From Rhodobacteraceae bacterium Water-Bin34 (lineage in GTDB: Bacteria; Pseudomonadota; Alphaproteobacteria; Rhodobacterales; Rhodobacteraceae): a DNA stretch of 61,483 nucleotides. Location of the stretch: NCBI GenBank assembly GCA_900197625.1, contig FZLS01000009.1:1-61483 (forward strand). The letters run 5' to 3'. The notes under the pieces were generated by a model, which saw nothing but the letters and a program-made list of their open reading frames with translations, was not told the origin of the DNA and did no database searches. This document shows, one piece after another, positions 1 to 9,303 of the stretch; position 1 is the first letter of the stretch, and every line of letters begins with the position of its first letter. The position numbers and the translations under genes were made by a program.

Positions 1-3
1 TTT

Positions 4-2550
4 ATGAAAACACATGCTAAAGCCATAGTCATTGGAGGAGGCGTAGTTGGGTGTTCTGTATTGTATCACCTCGCAAAAGCTGGCTGGAAAGATATAATTC
101 TTATTGAAAGATCTGAGTTAACAAGTGGGTCATCATGGCATGCAGCAGGTGGTTTTCATACATTAAATGGTGATCCAAATGTTGCAAAACTACAAGCATA
201 TACAGTTGGTTTGTATAAAGAGCTAGAAGAGCTTTCAGGTCAGTCTTGTTCGCTACACTTAACTGGTGGCGTGATGATGGCAGATAGTCCTGAAAGAATG
301 GATTTTCTACGCATGACACATGCACGTGGTAGATGTTTAGGTATGGAAACAGAGCTAATTACACCTTCAGAAGCTAAAGCAATGTTTCCTCTCATGGATG
401 AAAGCCATTTCGTTGGTGCATTATGGGATCCTGTAGAAGGACATCTAGATCCCTCAGGTACAACTCATGCTTATGCAAAAGCTGCCCAAGTTTTGGGTGC
501 TGAAATAGAGCTACGAAACCCCGTTTTAGAAATTACACAAGATACTGATGGAATATGGAATGTGGTTACAAAAAATGGAACCATAAAAACAGAACATGTA
601 GTAAATGCAGGTGGATTATGGGCACGCGAGGTTGGAAGAATGGTTGGATTAGAACTGCCATTACTCGCTATGGAACACATGTATCTTTTAACAGATGATA
701 TGCCCGAAGTGACTGAATTTAATTCTGAAACTGGTAGAGAGCTCGTTGGGGTTATTGATTTCAAAGGAGAGATTTATACACGGCAAGAGCGAAATGGCCT
801 TTTATTAGGGACTTATGAAAAAGCATGTAAACCATGGTCACCAATTAATACACCTTGGGATTTTGGCCATGAATTGTTGCAGCCTGATTTAGACAGAATT
901 ACGCCTTCTTTAGAAGTTGGATTTAAACACTTTCCTGCATTTGAAAAAGCCGGCATTAAACAAATAATAAATGGACCATTTACTTTTGCACCAGATGGCA
1001 ATCCTTTGATTGGTCCTGTACCTGGGTTAACAAATTATTGGTCAGCGTGTGCAGTTATGGCAGGATTTAGTCAAGGTGGAGGTGTTGGTTTAGCGTTAGC
1101 AAACTGGATGGTTGATGGCGATCCAGGATTTGATGTATTTGCTATGGATGTTTCACGCTTTGGTGAATGGGCTACCATTAAATACACTAATGCAAAAGTA
1201 CGCGAAAACTACTCAAGACGTTTTTCTATTAGCTTTCCAAATGAAGAATTACCTGCTGCAAGGCCACAACAAACCACTCCTCTATATGACATTATGTTAA
1301 ATGAAAATTTTGCTGTTATGGGAGATACTTGGGGCTTAGAGACACCACTATGGTTCGCACCTTCAAAAAAAGAAGCTCATGATGTTCTTTCATTTCATCG
1401 CTCGAATGATTTTAATCATGTTGCCGCTGAAGTGGAAGCAGTCAGAAACAGTGTAGGTGTCACAGAGATTTCTAACTTTGCTAAATATGAAGTATCAGGT
1501 GCCGATGCTGAAGCTTTTTTAAACTACCTAATGACAAATAATATGCCAAAATTAGGCAGTATTATTTTAACTCCAATGTTAAATGAAAACGGCAAGTTAA
1601 TTGGCGATTTTACTATTGCGAAAGCATCTGAAAATAGATTTTTAATCTTTGGCTCATTAAGTGCTACAAAATATCATATGCGTTGGTTTGAAAAGCATTC
1701 AAAGTTTTATAAATCATTAAAAATTAAACGCTTTGATATGACACTACATGGCTTGTCTATTGCGGGTCCAAATTCACGAAAAGTACTCCAAAAACTAGTT
1801 GATGAAGATATTTCTAACTCTAGATTTCAATTTATGAGTTTTCGTGAGATGGATGTTAATGGTGCGCCATGTATGATAAATCGTCTTAGTTACAGTGGCG
1901 ACTTGGGATATGAAATATGGATGGCACCTGAATACCAAAGGAAAGTATATCGTGGAATTAAAAAACAAGGGGCCGAATTTAATATTAAAGACTTTGGTAT
2001 GCGTGCATTGCTATCAATGCGTTTAGAAAAGAATTTTCCAAGTTGGTTTGCAGAATTACGCCCAATCTATGGCCCTTATGAAAGTCGTATGGAAAGATTT
2101 ATCAAAATAAATAAATCAAAATTTATTGGACAAAAGGCAGCAAAACAAGAGCTATTAGATGGCCCTAAAATTTCCCGCACATCATTTATTATAAATGCCG
2201 ATACATCCGATGTTTCTGGTGATGAGCCAATATGGGCTAAAACTGAAAAGGTCTATAATTTTATTGATCCACCACATAAACACGGTGCAAAGAGATTCAA
2301 TTCAAAAGGCAATGAATTATCCAGTAGTAACTCTCAACAAGATGGTAAATGGAAAGTTGTGGGTTGGGTTACTTCTGGTGGTTATGCACACTCGATTAAA
2401 GCGTCAATGGCTCAAGGCTACATCCCAACTGATCTATCACAAATCACCCAAAAAGGTCTGTTTGAAATAGAAATCTTGGGAAAGCGGTATCCATGCCAAA
2501 TAATGGATAATCCTCCTTTTGATCCCCTAGGTAAGTGTATGAAATCATAG
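4..2550 (+). CDS. FAD-dependent dimethylglycine/sarcosine dehydrogenase-like protein with C-terminal aminomethyltransferase (GCV_T) domain
   Basis: Probable demethylating oxidoreductase acting on an N-methylated amine such as dimethylglycine or sarcosine, with transfer of the one-carbon unit to tetrahydrofolate. The N-terminus has a Rossmann FAD motif (GGGVVG, residues 11-16), then SGSSWHAAGG (41-50); the His in this motif (His46) is the covalent FAD attachment site in the DMGDH/sarcosine dehydrogenase family. The DAO domain covers roughly residues 5-370, and the GCV_T and C-terminal GCV_T domains roughly 440-840. The length of 848 aa is usual for this two-domain family. The ATG is only 3 nt inside the window, so an upstream start cannot be excluded, but the FAD motif is at the expected distance. 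Exact substrate is unknown. Confidence 0.85.
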   Translation: MKTHAKAIVIGGGVVGCSVLYHLAKAGWKDIILIERSELTSGSSWHAAGGFHTLNGDPNVAKLQAYTVGLYKELEELSGQSCSLHLTGGVMMADSPERMDFLRMTHARGRCLGMETELITPSEAKAMFPLMDESHFVGALWDPVEGHLDPSGTTHAYAKAAQVLGAEIELRNPVLEITQDTDGIWNVVTKNGTIKTEHVVNAGGLWAREVGRMVGLELPLLAMEHMYLLTDDMPEVTEFNSETGRELVGVIDFKGEIYTRQERNGLLLGTYEKACKPWSPINTPWDFGHELLQPDLDRITPSLEVGFKHFPAFEKAGIKQIINGPFTFAPDGNPLIGPVPGLTNYWSACAVMAGFSQGGGVGLALANWMVDGDPGFDVFAMDVSRFGEWATIKYTNAKVRENYSRRFSISFPNEELPAARPQQTTPLYDIMLNENFAVMGDTWGLETPLWFAPSKKEAHDVLSFHRSNDFNHVAAEVEAVRNSVGVTEISNFAKYEVSGADAEAFLNYLMTNNMPKLGSIILTPMLNENGKLIGDFTIAKASENRFLIFGSLSATKYHMRWFEKHSKFYKSLKIKRFDMTLHGLSIAGPNSRKVLQKLVDEDISNSRFQFMSFREMDVNGAPCMINRLSYSGDLGYEIWMAPEYQRKVYRGIKKQGAEFNIKDFGMRALLSMRLEKNFPSWFAELRPIYGPYESRMERFIKINKSKFIGQKAAKQELLDGPKISRTSFIINADTSDVSGDEPIWAKTEKVYNFIDPPHKHGAKRFNSKGNELSSSNSQQDGKWKVVGWVTSGGYAHSIKASMAQGYIPTDLSQITQKGLFEIEILGKRYPCQIMDNPPFDPLGKCMKS

Positions 2551-3816
2551 TTAAGAATTTTTCTGCAAAATATTTCCAGCCAAATAAAGTGAACCACATA
2601 TTAAAATTCTTGCATTCTGATCTTGCTTGATGATTTCCTTTATTGCACTTTCAACATTTTCTGAAACTGAGGCCTCAAAGCCAACATCTATAGCCACATC
2701 TACAGTCTCTTTTGCTGTCATTGTGGCAGCTTCTCCCGGTATTGAAACACCATATAGTCTTTTAGATTGGCTTAATAACGGTTGCATATATCCTGCTACA
2801 TCTTTTGTATTAAGCATTCCAACTATTAAAAATAATTTACGGGATTGTAGGCGGCTAAGAGCTTCAGAAAGTGCATATCCAGCAGCTTTATTGTGCCCAC
2901 CATCTAACCAAATTTCAGCATCAGTAGCTAACGATGTTAATGGACCCTTTTTTAATCTTTGCATCCTTGCCGGCCAGTCCGCATTAAGCATTGCACCCTC
3001 AAAGGAAACGTTTTCTTTCCCTAAATATCTTAATGTGGCTAAAGCAATACCTGCATTTTGTATTTGATGCGCACCAATTAATTTTGGCAAAGGTAAATCT
3101 AACAACCCGTTTTCATCTTGAAACACAAGGCGTCCGTTTTCTTCCCAAACATGCCAATGCTGGCCATATATCTTACATGTTGCACCAACTTCATAAGCTC
3201 GAGCCTCAATTACTGCCAACGCTTCTTCTTCTTGAGGCCCAATGATTGCAAAACAATTACGCTTTAATATACCTGCTTTTTCTGAAGCAATTTCGGCCAA
3301 TGTATCACCAAGATATTGTTGGTGGTCGATTGAGATTGGAGTAATTACAGTTATTTTTGGTTGGTCAATAACATTAGTTGCATCCAATCTGCCTCCTAAA
3401 CCTACTTCCAACAATGTATAATCAGCATTTTTTTCTGAAAACGCTAATAATGCAGCACAAGTGGTTATTTCAAAATAAGTAATGGGAGTATTGCCATTAA
3501 CCTTTTCACATTCACTCAAATAATTTGCTAAGTCTATTTCTTCAATGATACTTCCTGCAAGAAATATTCGCTCATGAAACCTTGCTAAATGAGGAGAAGT
3601 ATATGCATGACAGATATCTCCTGACGCCTCTAGCCCCGCCCGTATCATAGCCTGAGTTGAACCTTTTCCATTTGTACCAGCTATATGAATAACAGGTGGT
3701 ATAATCTTTTCAGGATTACCCAATAGATTTAACAACCGCATCATACGATCCAAAGTTAAATCAATAATTTTTGGATGTAAGGACATCAGCCTTTCAAGAA
3801 TAATATCACTTTTCAT
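2551..3816 (-). CDS. folC: Bifunctional folylpolyglutamate synthase/dihydrofolate synthase
   Basis: Adds glutamate to dihydropteroate and to reduced folates in the cytoplasm. The Mur-ligase-type P-loop GTNGKGS is at residues 47-53, followed by YTSPHL, GLGGRLDATN and a C-terminal DGGHN motif, all typical of FolC. The length of 421 aa is normal. It lies 17 nt downstream of accD on the same strand, as in many Alphaproteobacteria, and its stop codon abuts the stop of the convergent folate-linked oxidoreductase. No terminator hairpin was seen between the two convergent genes. Confidence 0.95.
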   Translation of the reverse strand: MKSDIILERLMSLHPKIIDLTLDRMMRLLNLLGNPEKIIPPVIHIAGTNGKGSTQAMIRAGLEASGDICHAYTSPHLARFHERIFLAGSIIEEIDLANYLSECEKVNGNTPITYFEITTCAALLAFSEKNADYTLLEVGLGGRLDATNVIDQPKITVITPISIDHQQYLGDTLAEIASEKAGILKRNCFAIIGPQEEEALAVIEARAYEVGATCKIYGQHWHVWEENGRLVFQDENGLLDLPLPKLIGAHQIQNAGIALATLRYLGKENVSFEGAMLNADWPARMQRLKKGPLTSLATDAEIWLDGGHNKAAGYALSEALSRLQSRKLFLIVGMLNTKDVAGYMQPLLSQSKRLYGVSIPGEAATMTAKETVDVAIDVGFEASVSENVESAIKEIIKQDQNARILICGSLYLAGNILQKNS

Positions 3817-3833
3817 ATTTGAGTTTACGCACC

Positions 3834-4730
3834 CTATGCTTTTAGCATTTCAGGTGGGGCCAAATCACCTTTAATTTCAGGACTTAAATTCATCAGCATC
3901 CTAATAATTGTAATTATATCACTACGCATATTTTTTCTATGTGTTACTCGGTCTAACATACCATGATCTAATAAGTATTCAGCCCTTTGGAAGCCTTCAG
4001 GTAATTTTTCACGGATTGTTTGCTCAATAACACGTGGACCCGCAAAACAAATTAATGCATTAGGTTCTGCGATATGGACATCACCTAACATTGCGTATGA
4101 TGCTGTTACACCACCCGTAGTGGGGTGTGTTAAAACTACAATAAATGGTAGATTGGCTTCTTTAAGTAGTTGCAATGCAACAGTAGTTCTTGGCATTTGC
4201 ATTAATGACATTATACCTTCTTGCATCCTTGCACCACCTGCAGCAGAAAATAAAATTAGAGGGCACTTAAGCTTTAAAGCTTGTTCACAAGCTGCAATTA
4301 TTGCATTTCCAACTCCCATACCCATAGACCCCCCCATAAAAGAGAAATCTTGAACAGCAACAACAACCTGTGTGCGCCCCATCTTACCTTTTGCCAAAAG
4401 CATGGCCTCATCTTCACCCGTTTTTTTCCGAGCGTCCTTGATCCGATCTGTATATTTTTTTTGATCTTTGAATTTTAATGGATCTGTAATAACTTCTTTA
4501 GCCTTAAACTCTTCAAAAACACTTCCATCAAACATAGACTTACAACGGTCTCGAGGTGTTATGTTCATATGGTGATTACAATTTATACAAACATTTAAAT
4601 TATCAGCCAACTCGCGGTGAAATAACATTGTCCCGCATTCTGGGCACTTAGTCCATAAGTTGTCTGGTGTTTCACGTCTAGAAAAGATCGAATTGATCTT
4701 CGGCTTCATATAGTTCGAAATCCAGTTCAT
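3834..4730 (-). CDS. accD: Acetyl-CoA carboxylase carboxyltransferase subunit beta
   Basis: Beta half of the carboxyltransferase that makes malonyl-CoA for fatty acid synthesis, working with AccA. An N-terminal C4 zinc ribbon is visible (Cys29, Cys32, Cys48, Cys51), followed by the crotonase-like carboxyltransferase core with GGSMGMGVG and GGARMQEG. The length of 298 aa is typical. It is co-directional with folC. The trpFBA genes that often precede accD in Alphaproteobacteria are not here; a CPBP protease gene lies upstream instead. Confidence 0.96.
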   Translation of the reverse strand: MNWISNYMKPKINSIFSRRETPDNLWTKCPECGTMLFHRELADNLNVCINCNHHMNITPRDRCKSMFDGSVFEEFKAKEVITDPLKFKDQKKYTDRIKDARKKTGEDEAMLLAKGKMGRTQVVVAVQDFSFMGGSMGMGVGNAIIAACEQALKLKCPLILFSAAGGARMQEGIMSLMQMPRTTVALQLLKEANLPFIVVLTHPTTGGVTASYAMLGDVHIAEPNALICFAGPRVIEQTIREKLPEGFQRAEYLLDHGMLDRVTHRKNMRSDIITIIRMLMNLSPEIKGDLAPPEMLKA

Positions 4731-4791
4731 GTATGTCTTCTTTCATTAAGTCTATCTATGAACTTTTAAAGGTCAAATGCTTTAAATGCAA

Positions 4792-5673
4792 TCATCTGCG
4801 TGCACGCCATTCCATTATAATGAAGTATATCAAAAATATAATTGATGTTGAAATCAACATACTTTGGGCTGCTTGAAAAAACATATTCGGTGTATCAAAA
4901 AAATCAGGTGCGACATATCTAGAAAGGCCACTAATCTGTTCCTGATAAGAGACCAAAAACATGGCAGAAAAGTTATTTGCAAAGTGTACACCGATAGCTG
5001 CACCAAGATTTCCAGTTCTATATGTCAAATCGGCTAAAAATAATCCCAATATTGATGTTACAGCAACTAACATTAATCCAATACTTATACCCATTGAACC
5101 ATCATAATGCATCAAACCAAATATCAGAGAAGGAATTAGCATAAAAAACCATCTACTTTTAATCCATACAGCTAATTGTTGTTGTAAATACCCACGAAAC
5201 AATACTTCTTCTGCTGTTACTTGGAAAAACATTAGAAAAATTCCTAAAGGTAAAACTTTTAACCATCTCGTGTAAGTAAGGTTTTCTAAAATATTTTCAT
5301 TATTAGGAATTAAACTTTGGGTAGAAAACAAAAAAATGCCAGCTATTATTATTGCGTAAGAAAAGTTTTTAAAGAAATTTATTTTAGGCTTTCCAATTAG
5401 ACTAATTATTCCACGCTTATGAAATAATTTTACCAAAATTAGAAAAACTGTTAACCATATCAGAAATGTTGATAGTAGAATGTATACCTCCAAAGGAGTG
5501 GTAAACAAACCATCTCTTATATTATCTAAATTAAAAAGTTTTGAAACAATAAGTATAAAGCATGATGATAAAATCATGTAGAATATGCCCCACAAAACTA
5601 ATGTTAAGCTTACTACCCACCATCTTTTTTCACTAAGTGCTGGCTCTATAAATTGAGTAAAATTTTTATTCAT
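4792..5673 (-). CDS. CPBP family intramembrane metalloprotease (CAAX/Abi type)
   Basis: Predicted multi-pass inner-membrane protease. Hydrophobic segments occur near residues 22-45, 62-83, 103-120, 140-153, 175-190 and 197-216. The family motifs are EEVLFRG (Glu155, Glu156, Arg160), the second-motif His in FGLMHY (His189), and GVHFANN (His230) near the C-terminus. These residues form the metal site in the Rce1/CPBP family. The substrate is unknown; bacterial members have been linked to bacteriocin immunity and protein processing, but nothing in the context selects one role. The gene stands alone between accD and pip on the same strand. Confidence 0.85.
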   Translation of the reverse strand: MNKNFTQFIEPALSEKRWWVVSLTLVLWGIFYMILSSCFILIVSKLFNLDNIRDGLFTTPLEVYILLSTFLIWLTVFLILVKLFHKRGIISLIGKPKINFFKNFSYAIIIAGIFLFSTQSLIPNNENILENLTYTRWLKVLPLGIFLMFFQVTAEEVLFRGYLQQQLAVWIKSRWFFMLIPSLIFGLMHYDGSMGISIGLMLVAVTSILGLFLADLTYRTGNLGAAIGVHFANNFSAMFLVSYQEQISGLSRYVAPDFFDTPNMFFQAAQSMLISTSIIFLIYFIIMEWRARR

Positions 5674-5747
5674 AAAAAACCCATATAATAAAAATGATTT
5701 TAACGTCCATACATATCAAAATAAAAAACAGTATTTTTTATGATATT

Positions 5748-6716
5748 TTATATCAAATTATCCATTACAGAAACTAACGCAGAGCTAATTCCTTCTTCAG
5801 AAAGTGAGTGGCCGGCATTATCTATTACATGTAATTTTGATCTTTCCCATGCATTATATAATTTATAAGCAGATAATGGTGGACATATCATGTCATAACG
5901 ACCTTGAATAATTGTACCAGGAATTTGATCCATTTTATACATATTATTCAGAATTATATTATCTTTATTTAAAAAGCCTTTATTTACAAAATAGTGATTT
6001 TCTATTCGAGCAAAAGCTCGAGCATATTCCCCAGGTGTAACGCCATTTAAATTTTTTGCATTCATCGTTGCTAGAGCCGTTTCCCACTCCGTCCATGCTC
6101 GCGCATATTTAGTTTGTTCTGCTTCATCCTCTTGAAATAGTTTTTTGTTATAAGAATTAATTACATCTACCTGTTCACCTGGCTTTAATAAATCGATTAG
6201 TTTTCTCCATTCATCTGGAAAAAACATTCCTGCGCCTCCATTATAAAACCAATCCAACTCTAAATCAGTCATAAGGAAAACTCCGCGTAAAACTAGATGT
6301 TTAACTGCTATTGGGTGTGATTGTGCGTAAATCAAAGCCAGTGTTGCCCCCCACGAACCACCAAAAACTATCCAACTTTTAATTTGAAGTAATTTTCGTA
6401 TTTTTTCTATATCACTTACTAAATGCCATGTAGTATTTGCTTCAATACTTGCATGTGGCTTTGATCGGCCACATCCCCGTTGATCAAACAATATGATTCG
6501 ATAAATTTTAGGATTAAAGAAACGACGCATGCCTGGACTACAACCTGCACCAGGCCCACCATGTAAAACTACAACAGGAACGCCATTAGGATTTCCACAT
6601 TCTTCAACATAAAGATTATGGCCATCGCCTACATCTAAAATATGATAATCATACGGCTGTATAAGGGAATATAAGTTTCGTCCTGCGCCAATTTGACCTT
6701 CGGTATTTCTCATCAT
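5748..6716 (-). CDS. pip: Proline iminopeptidase (prolyl aminopeptidase)
   Basis: Alpha/beta hydrolase of peptidase family S33 that removes N-terminal proline from peptides. The oxyanion-hole motif HGGPGAG (52-58), the nucleophile elbow GGSWGA (Ser121), FDQRGCGRS, the acid in QGRYDMICPP and the catalytic His in NAGHS near residue 300 are all present. The length of 322 aa is normal for the proteobacterial enzyme. Two consecutive ATG codons start the gene, so the true start may be one codon later. It is divergent from ubiG with only 47 nt between. Confidence 0.92.
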   Translation of the reverse strand: MMRNTEGQIGAGRNLYSLIQPYDYHILDVGDGHNLYVEECGNPNGVPVVVLHGGPGAGCSPGMRRFFNPKIYRIILFDQRGCGRSKPHASIEANTTWHLVSDIEKIRKLLQIKSWIVFGGSWGATLALIYAQSHPIAVKHLVLRGVFLMTDLELDWFYNGGAGMFFPDEWRKLIDLLKPGEQVDVINSYNKKLFQEDEAEQTKYARAWTEWETALATMNAKNLNGVTPGEYARAFARIENHYFVNKGFLNKDNIILNNMYKMDQIPGTIIQGRYDMICPPLSAYKLYNAWERSKLHVIDNAGHSLSEEGISSALVSVMDNLI

Positions 6717-6763
6717 TACTCTATATATAATTTATGTAATTAAGAATGTCCTTTTGAAAGCCT

Positions 6764-7510
6764 ATGTCAATGTCCCAAACAAACACAATAGATCCGCAAG
6801 AAGTAGAAAAATTTGAGGCTATGGCATCGGAGTGGTGGGATAGTGATGGAAAATTTAAGCCCTTACATATGCTCAATCCAACACGGTTGGATTATATTGT
6901 TGATCAAATTGCTGCAGAATTTACTCGTGATATTACAGCTAACCTTCCATTTAACGGTCTCAAGATATTAGATATTGGTTGTGGAGGAGGGTTGTTGTCA
7001 GAACCTATGGCAAGGCTAGGCGCAAATGTAGTGGGTGCTGATGCTGCAGAAAAAAACATTCCTGTTGCAAAAGTTCACGCTAAAAATTCTGGCTTGGAAA
7101 TTGATTATCGTCACACAAGTGCCGAAGAAATAGCCAAAACAAGCGAGAAATTTGATGTTGTTTTAAATATGGAGGTTATTGAACATGTAGCAGACCCACT
7201 TGGTTTTTTAACTGCATGCAAGCAATTACTCAAACCAAATGGCTTAATGCTTTGTTCAACTATAAACAGAAATCCTAAAAGTTATTTGATGGCAATCATT
7301 GGAGCTGAACATATTATGCGGTGGCTACCTAAAGGTACACATGATTGGAATAAATTCATTACACCAGATGAATTATTTGATCTTCTTAAGAATGCTGGCT
7401 TTACCCCTGTTGATCGTAAAGGTTTTGTCTTCAATCCGTTAAAATGGAGCTGGGCAATTTCAAATCAGGATTTATCAGTAAATTATGTAACAGCAAGTAT
7501 AAATTCATAG
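6764..7510 (+). CDS. ubiG: Bifunctional 2-polyprenyl-6-hydroxyphenol methylase/3-demethylubiquinol O-methyltransferase
   Basis: Carries out both O-methylations in ubiquinone biosynthesis. SAM-binding motif I LDIGCGGG is at residues 69-76; the UbiG-typical N-terminus [10 protein letters not shown] and the post-motif [11 protein letters not shown] are present. The length of 248 aa is normal. A second in-frame ATG lies two codons in (6770) and could equally be used. The gene is convergent with the marR-like gene. Confidence 0.95.
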   Translation: MSMSQTNTIDPQEVEKFEAMASEWWDSDGKFKPLHMLNPTRLDYIVDQIAAEFTRDITANLPFNGLKILDIGCGGGLLSEPMARLGANVVGADAAEKNIPVAKVHAKNSGLEIDYRHTSAEEIAKTSEKFDVVLNMEVIEHVADPLGFLTACKQLLKPNGLMLCSTINRNPKSYLMAIIGAEHIMRWLPKGTHDWNKFITPDELFDLLKNAGFTPVDRKGFVFNPLKWSWAISNQDLSVNYVTASINS

Positions 7511-7536
7511 TCAGATTTTCTGCAAATAAACTATGT

Positions 7537-7977
7537 TCAATCGAGTGCCTCACGAAGTTCACGCAAGAACCTTAAACCATCTCTCAATTTATTTTTATTT
7601 AATTTAGACATAACATCTTCTAAAACAGGCGTAATAGCTAAAACAGATTCATCTCTTGCTCGATCACCAGCATTAGATATCAAAACTAATTTTTTTCGCG
7701 CATCATCCCAGTCAGGGCGTATATGAATATATCCATATTTTTCCAATTTACTTAATGTATTCGTTAACGCACCTTTTGTTAAATTAAAAGTGCGCGCAAG
7801 CTCTGCAGGGCTACGCTCTTTATTTTGCCAACTTAAGTAATTTAGCATTACAAAGTGTGAAAGCTCCATACCTTTAGGAAGAGCTCTAGAAAGGCGCCCT
7901 CGCATTAACTGCTCAGATGCTAAAACTTCTGAAAATAAAGATACTGTGATTAAATCTTCATTTGACCCTTCATTCAT
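7537..7977 (-). CDS. MarR family transcriptional regulator
   Basis: A 146-residue winged-helix regulator. The region around residues 45-105 (LARTFNLTKGALTNTLSKLEK, then the wing with HIRPDWDDARKKLV) matches the MarR helix-turn-helix and beta-wing. Ligand and targets are unknown. Its ATG overlaps the stop codon of the glutaredoxin gene by one base (TAATG), so the two are translationally coupled. That could tie the regulator to thiol-redox state, but this is inference. Confidence 0.88.
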   Translation of the reverse strand: MNEGSNEDLITVSLFSEVLASEQLMRGRLSRALPKGMELSHFVMLNYLSWQNKERSPAELARTFNLTKGALTNTLSKLEKYGYIHIRPDWDDARKKLVLISNAGDRARDESVLAITPVLEDVMSKLNKNKLRDGLRFLRELREALD

Positions 7978-8234
7978 TATGCTATCAACAACTTGTCTAG
8001 ATTACCCATACTTTCCAGATCATATAATTCATCGCAGCCACCTACATGTATATTGTTAATAAACACTTGAGGAACTGTTCTTCCGCCATTAGATCGTTGA
8101 ATCATTTCTGCACGTTTTTCTTTGTTATCATGGATATTAATTTCTGAAAAAGAGGCGCCTTTCTTGTTAAGTAAACGTTTTGCTGCAGTGCAAAAGCCAC
8201 AAAAATTTCCAGTATAAATTTCGACTTTATTCAT
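7977..8234 (-). CDS. grxC: Glutaredoxin 3 (GrxC-type), CGFC active site
   Basis: Small dithiol glutaredoxin of 85 aa that uses glutathione to reduce disulfides. The active site is CGFC (Cys12, Cys15) rather than the common CPYC. The cis-proline TVP motif and the GGCDEL glutathione-binding segment are conserved. The ATG is preceded by a CGGAG ribosome-binding site. The upstream divergent gene is the NDUFAF5-like methyltransferase. Confidence 0.92.
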   Translation of the reverse strand: MNKVEIYTGNFCGFCTAAKRLLNKKGASFSEINIHDNKEKRAEMIQRSNGGRTVPQVFINNIHVGGCDELYDLESMGNLDKLLIA

Positions 8235-8425
8235 AAATCTACTCCGAGATTAATTTGCGTGTATTTATTAAAATATCCAATACAATTGAGCTAACATTTC
8301 TATTTAATTTATTCAAATCACAATATTTAAACTAATTATAATATATATTTTTTTTTATTTATTTTATATAAAATATTATGAATATGACGAAACCTTAGTT
8401 TCTATTAAATAGGCAATGAATATAC
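8235..8425. other. AT-rich divergent intergenic region
   Basis: This 191-bp region separates divergent grxC and the methyltransferase gene. It is almost entirely A and T, with runs of T and ATAT steps around 8340-8380, and must carry promoters for both directions. No unambiguous promoter pair, DnaA-box cluster or RNA structure could be assigned. Confidence 0.5.
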
Positions 8426-9250
8426 ATGACTATACCACCAATACTATTTAATCGTGCTATGTTAAAATTTCATAGAAATCGTACAAACAAAAATGCATGG
8501 TTTATACATGATAAGGCTATTGTAGAAATAAAAGAGCGTCTTTCTGAAATTAAACGTGATTTTAAAAAAGTTGCTATAATTGGGTTTAGAGCAGAAAGTT
8601 GGGCCCTAGACCTCAATCTCGATGCAACATGCATTAATGATGATGAAATAATAAACTTTAAAGAAAACAAATACGACTTAATTATACATGCTATGGGTAT
8701 GCATTGGTCAAATGATCTACTGGGGCAGTTGATACAAATGAATCGAGCGCTGGTGCCTGATGGGCTTATAATATCCATATTTTTTGGGGGCCAAACTCTT
8801 TCAGAATTAAGAGTTGCTTGTGCATATGCTGAGAGTACTGTTTCAAATGGAATATCGCCTCGCATTGCACCAATGGGAGAAATACGAGATCTTGGAGGTT
8901 TATTACAACGTGCGGGATTAGCGCTACCAGTTGCAGATAGTATGAAGTTTAATGTGAGCTACAAAACACCAATAAATCTGATGCATGATCTTAGGGGAAT
9001 GGCAGAAACTAATATTATTTCAAATCGTAAAAAAACAATGATGTCAAAAAAGTTATTGAATGAAATATCCAAACAATATTTTGATAATTTTAGTAATAGT
9101 GACGGCAGAATAGTTGCAACATTTGAATTAATTTTTCTAACTGGCTGGGCTCCATCTTCAAATCAACAAAAACCATTAATGCCTGGTACGGCAAAGGTAC
9201 GTCTTGCCGATGCATTAAGAACTGTAGAGAATAAGCTAGAAAAAGATTGA
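8426..9250 (+). CDS. NDUFAF5/BioC-like methyltransferase-fold protein
   Basis: A 274-residue protein resembling alphaproteobacterial homologues of mitochondrial NDUFAF5, a complex I assembly factor that hydroxylates an arginine of the NDUFS7 subunit. The N-terminal FNRAMLKFHRNRT segment and the block HAMGMHWSNDLLGQL, IAPMGEIRDLGGLLQRAGL and PINLMHDLRGMAETN are characteristic. The SAM-binding motif I is degenerate: IIGFRAES (51-58) replaces the usual Gly-rich LDxGxGxG, so canonical SAM use is uncertain. Family assignment is fairly sure; the biochemical role in bacteria is inferred from the mitochondrial relative. Confidence 0.75.
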   Translation: MTIPPILFNRAMLKFHRNRTNKNAWFIHDKAIVEIKERLSEIKRDFKKVAIIGFRAESWALDLNLDATCINDDEIINFKENKYDLIIHAMGMHWSNDLLGQLIQMNRALVPDGLIISIFFGGQTLSELRVACAYAESTVSNGISPRIAPMGEIRDLGGLLQRAGLALPVADSMKFNVSYKTPINLMHDLRGMAETNIISNRKKTMMSKKLLNEISKQYFDNFSNSDGRIVATFELIFLTGWAPSSNQQKPLMPGTAKVRLADALRTVENKLEKD

Positions 9251-9303
9251 TTTAAAAAAAATCAAATCTATGTGTAGTAAAAATACAAATAGCAGGAAAA
9301 ATT

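Noticed and set aside
1149-1164. TGTTTCACG-like parS half-site in the first gene
   Set aside because: The second half-site is absent, and it is far from parAB and the origin.
4668-4683. TGTTTCACGT resembling parS inside accD
   Set aside because: Only the left part matches; the right half (CTAG...) does not complete the palindrome.
8235-8425. AT-rich gap as a second origin or mobile-element scar
   Set aside because: No DnaA-box cluster, terminal repeats or target duplications were seen.
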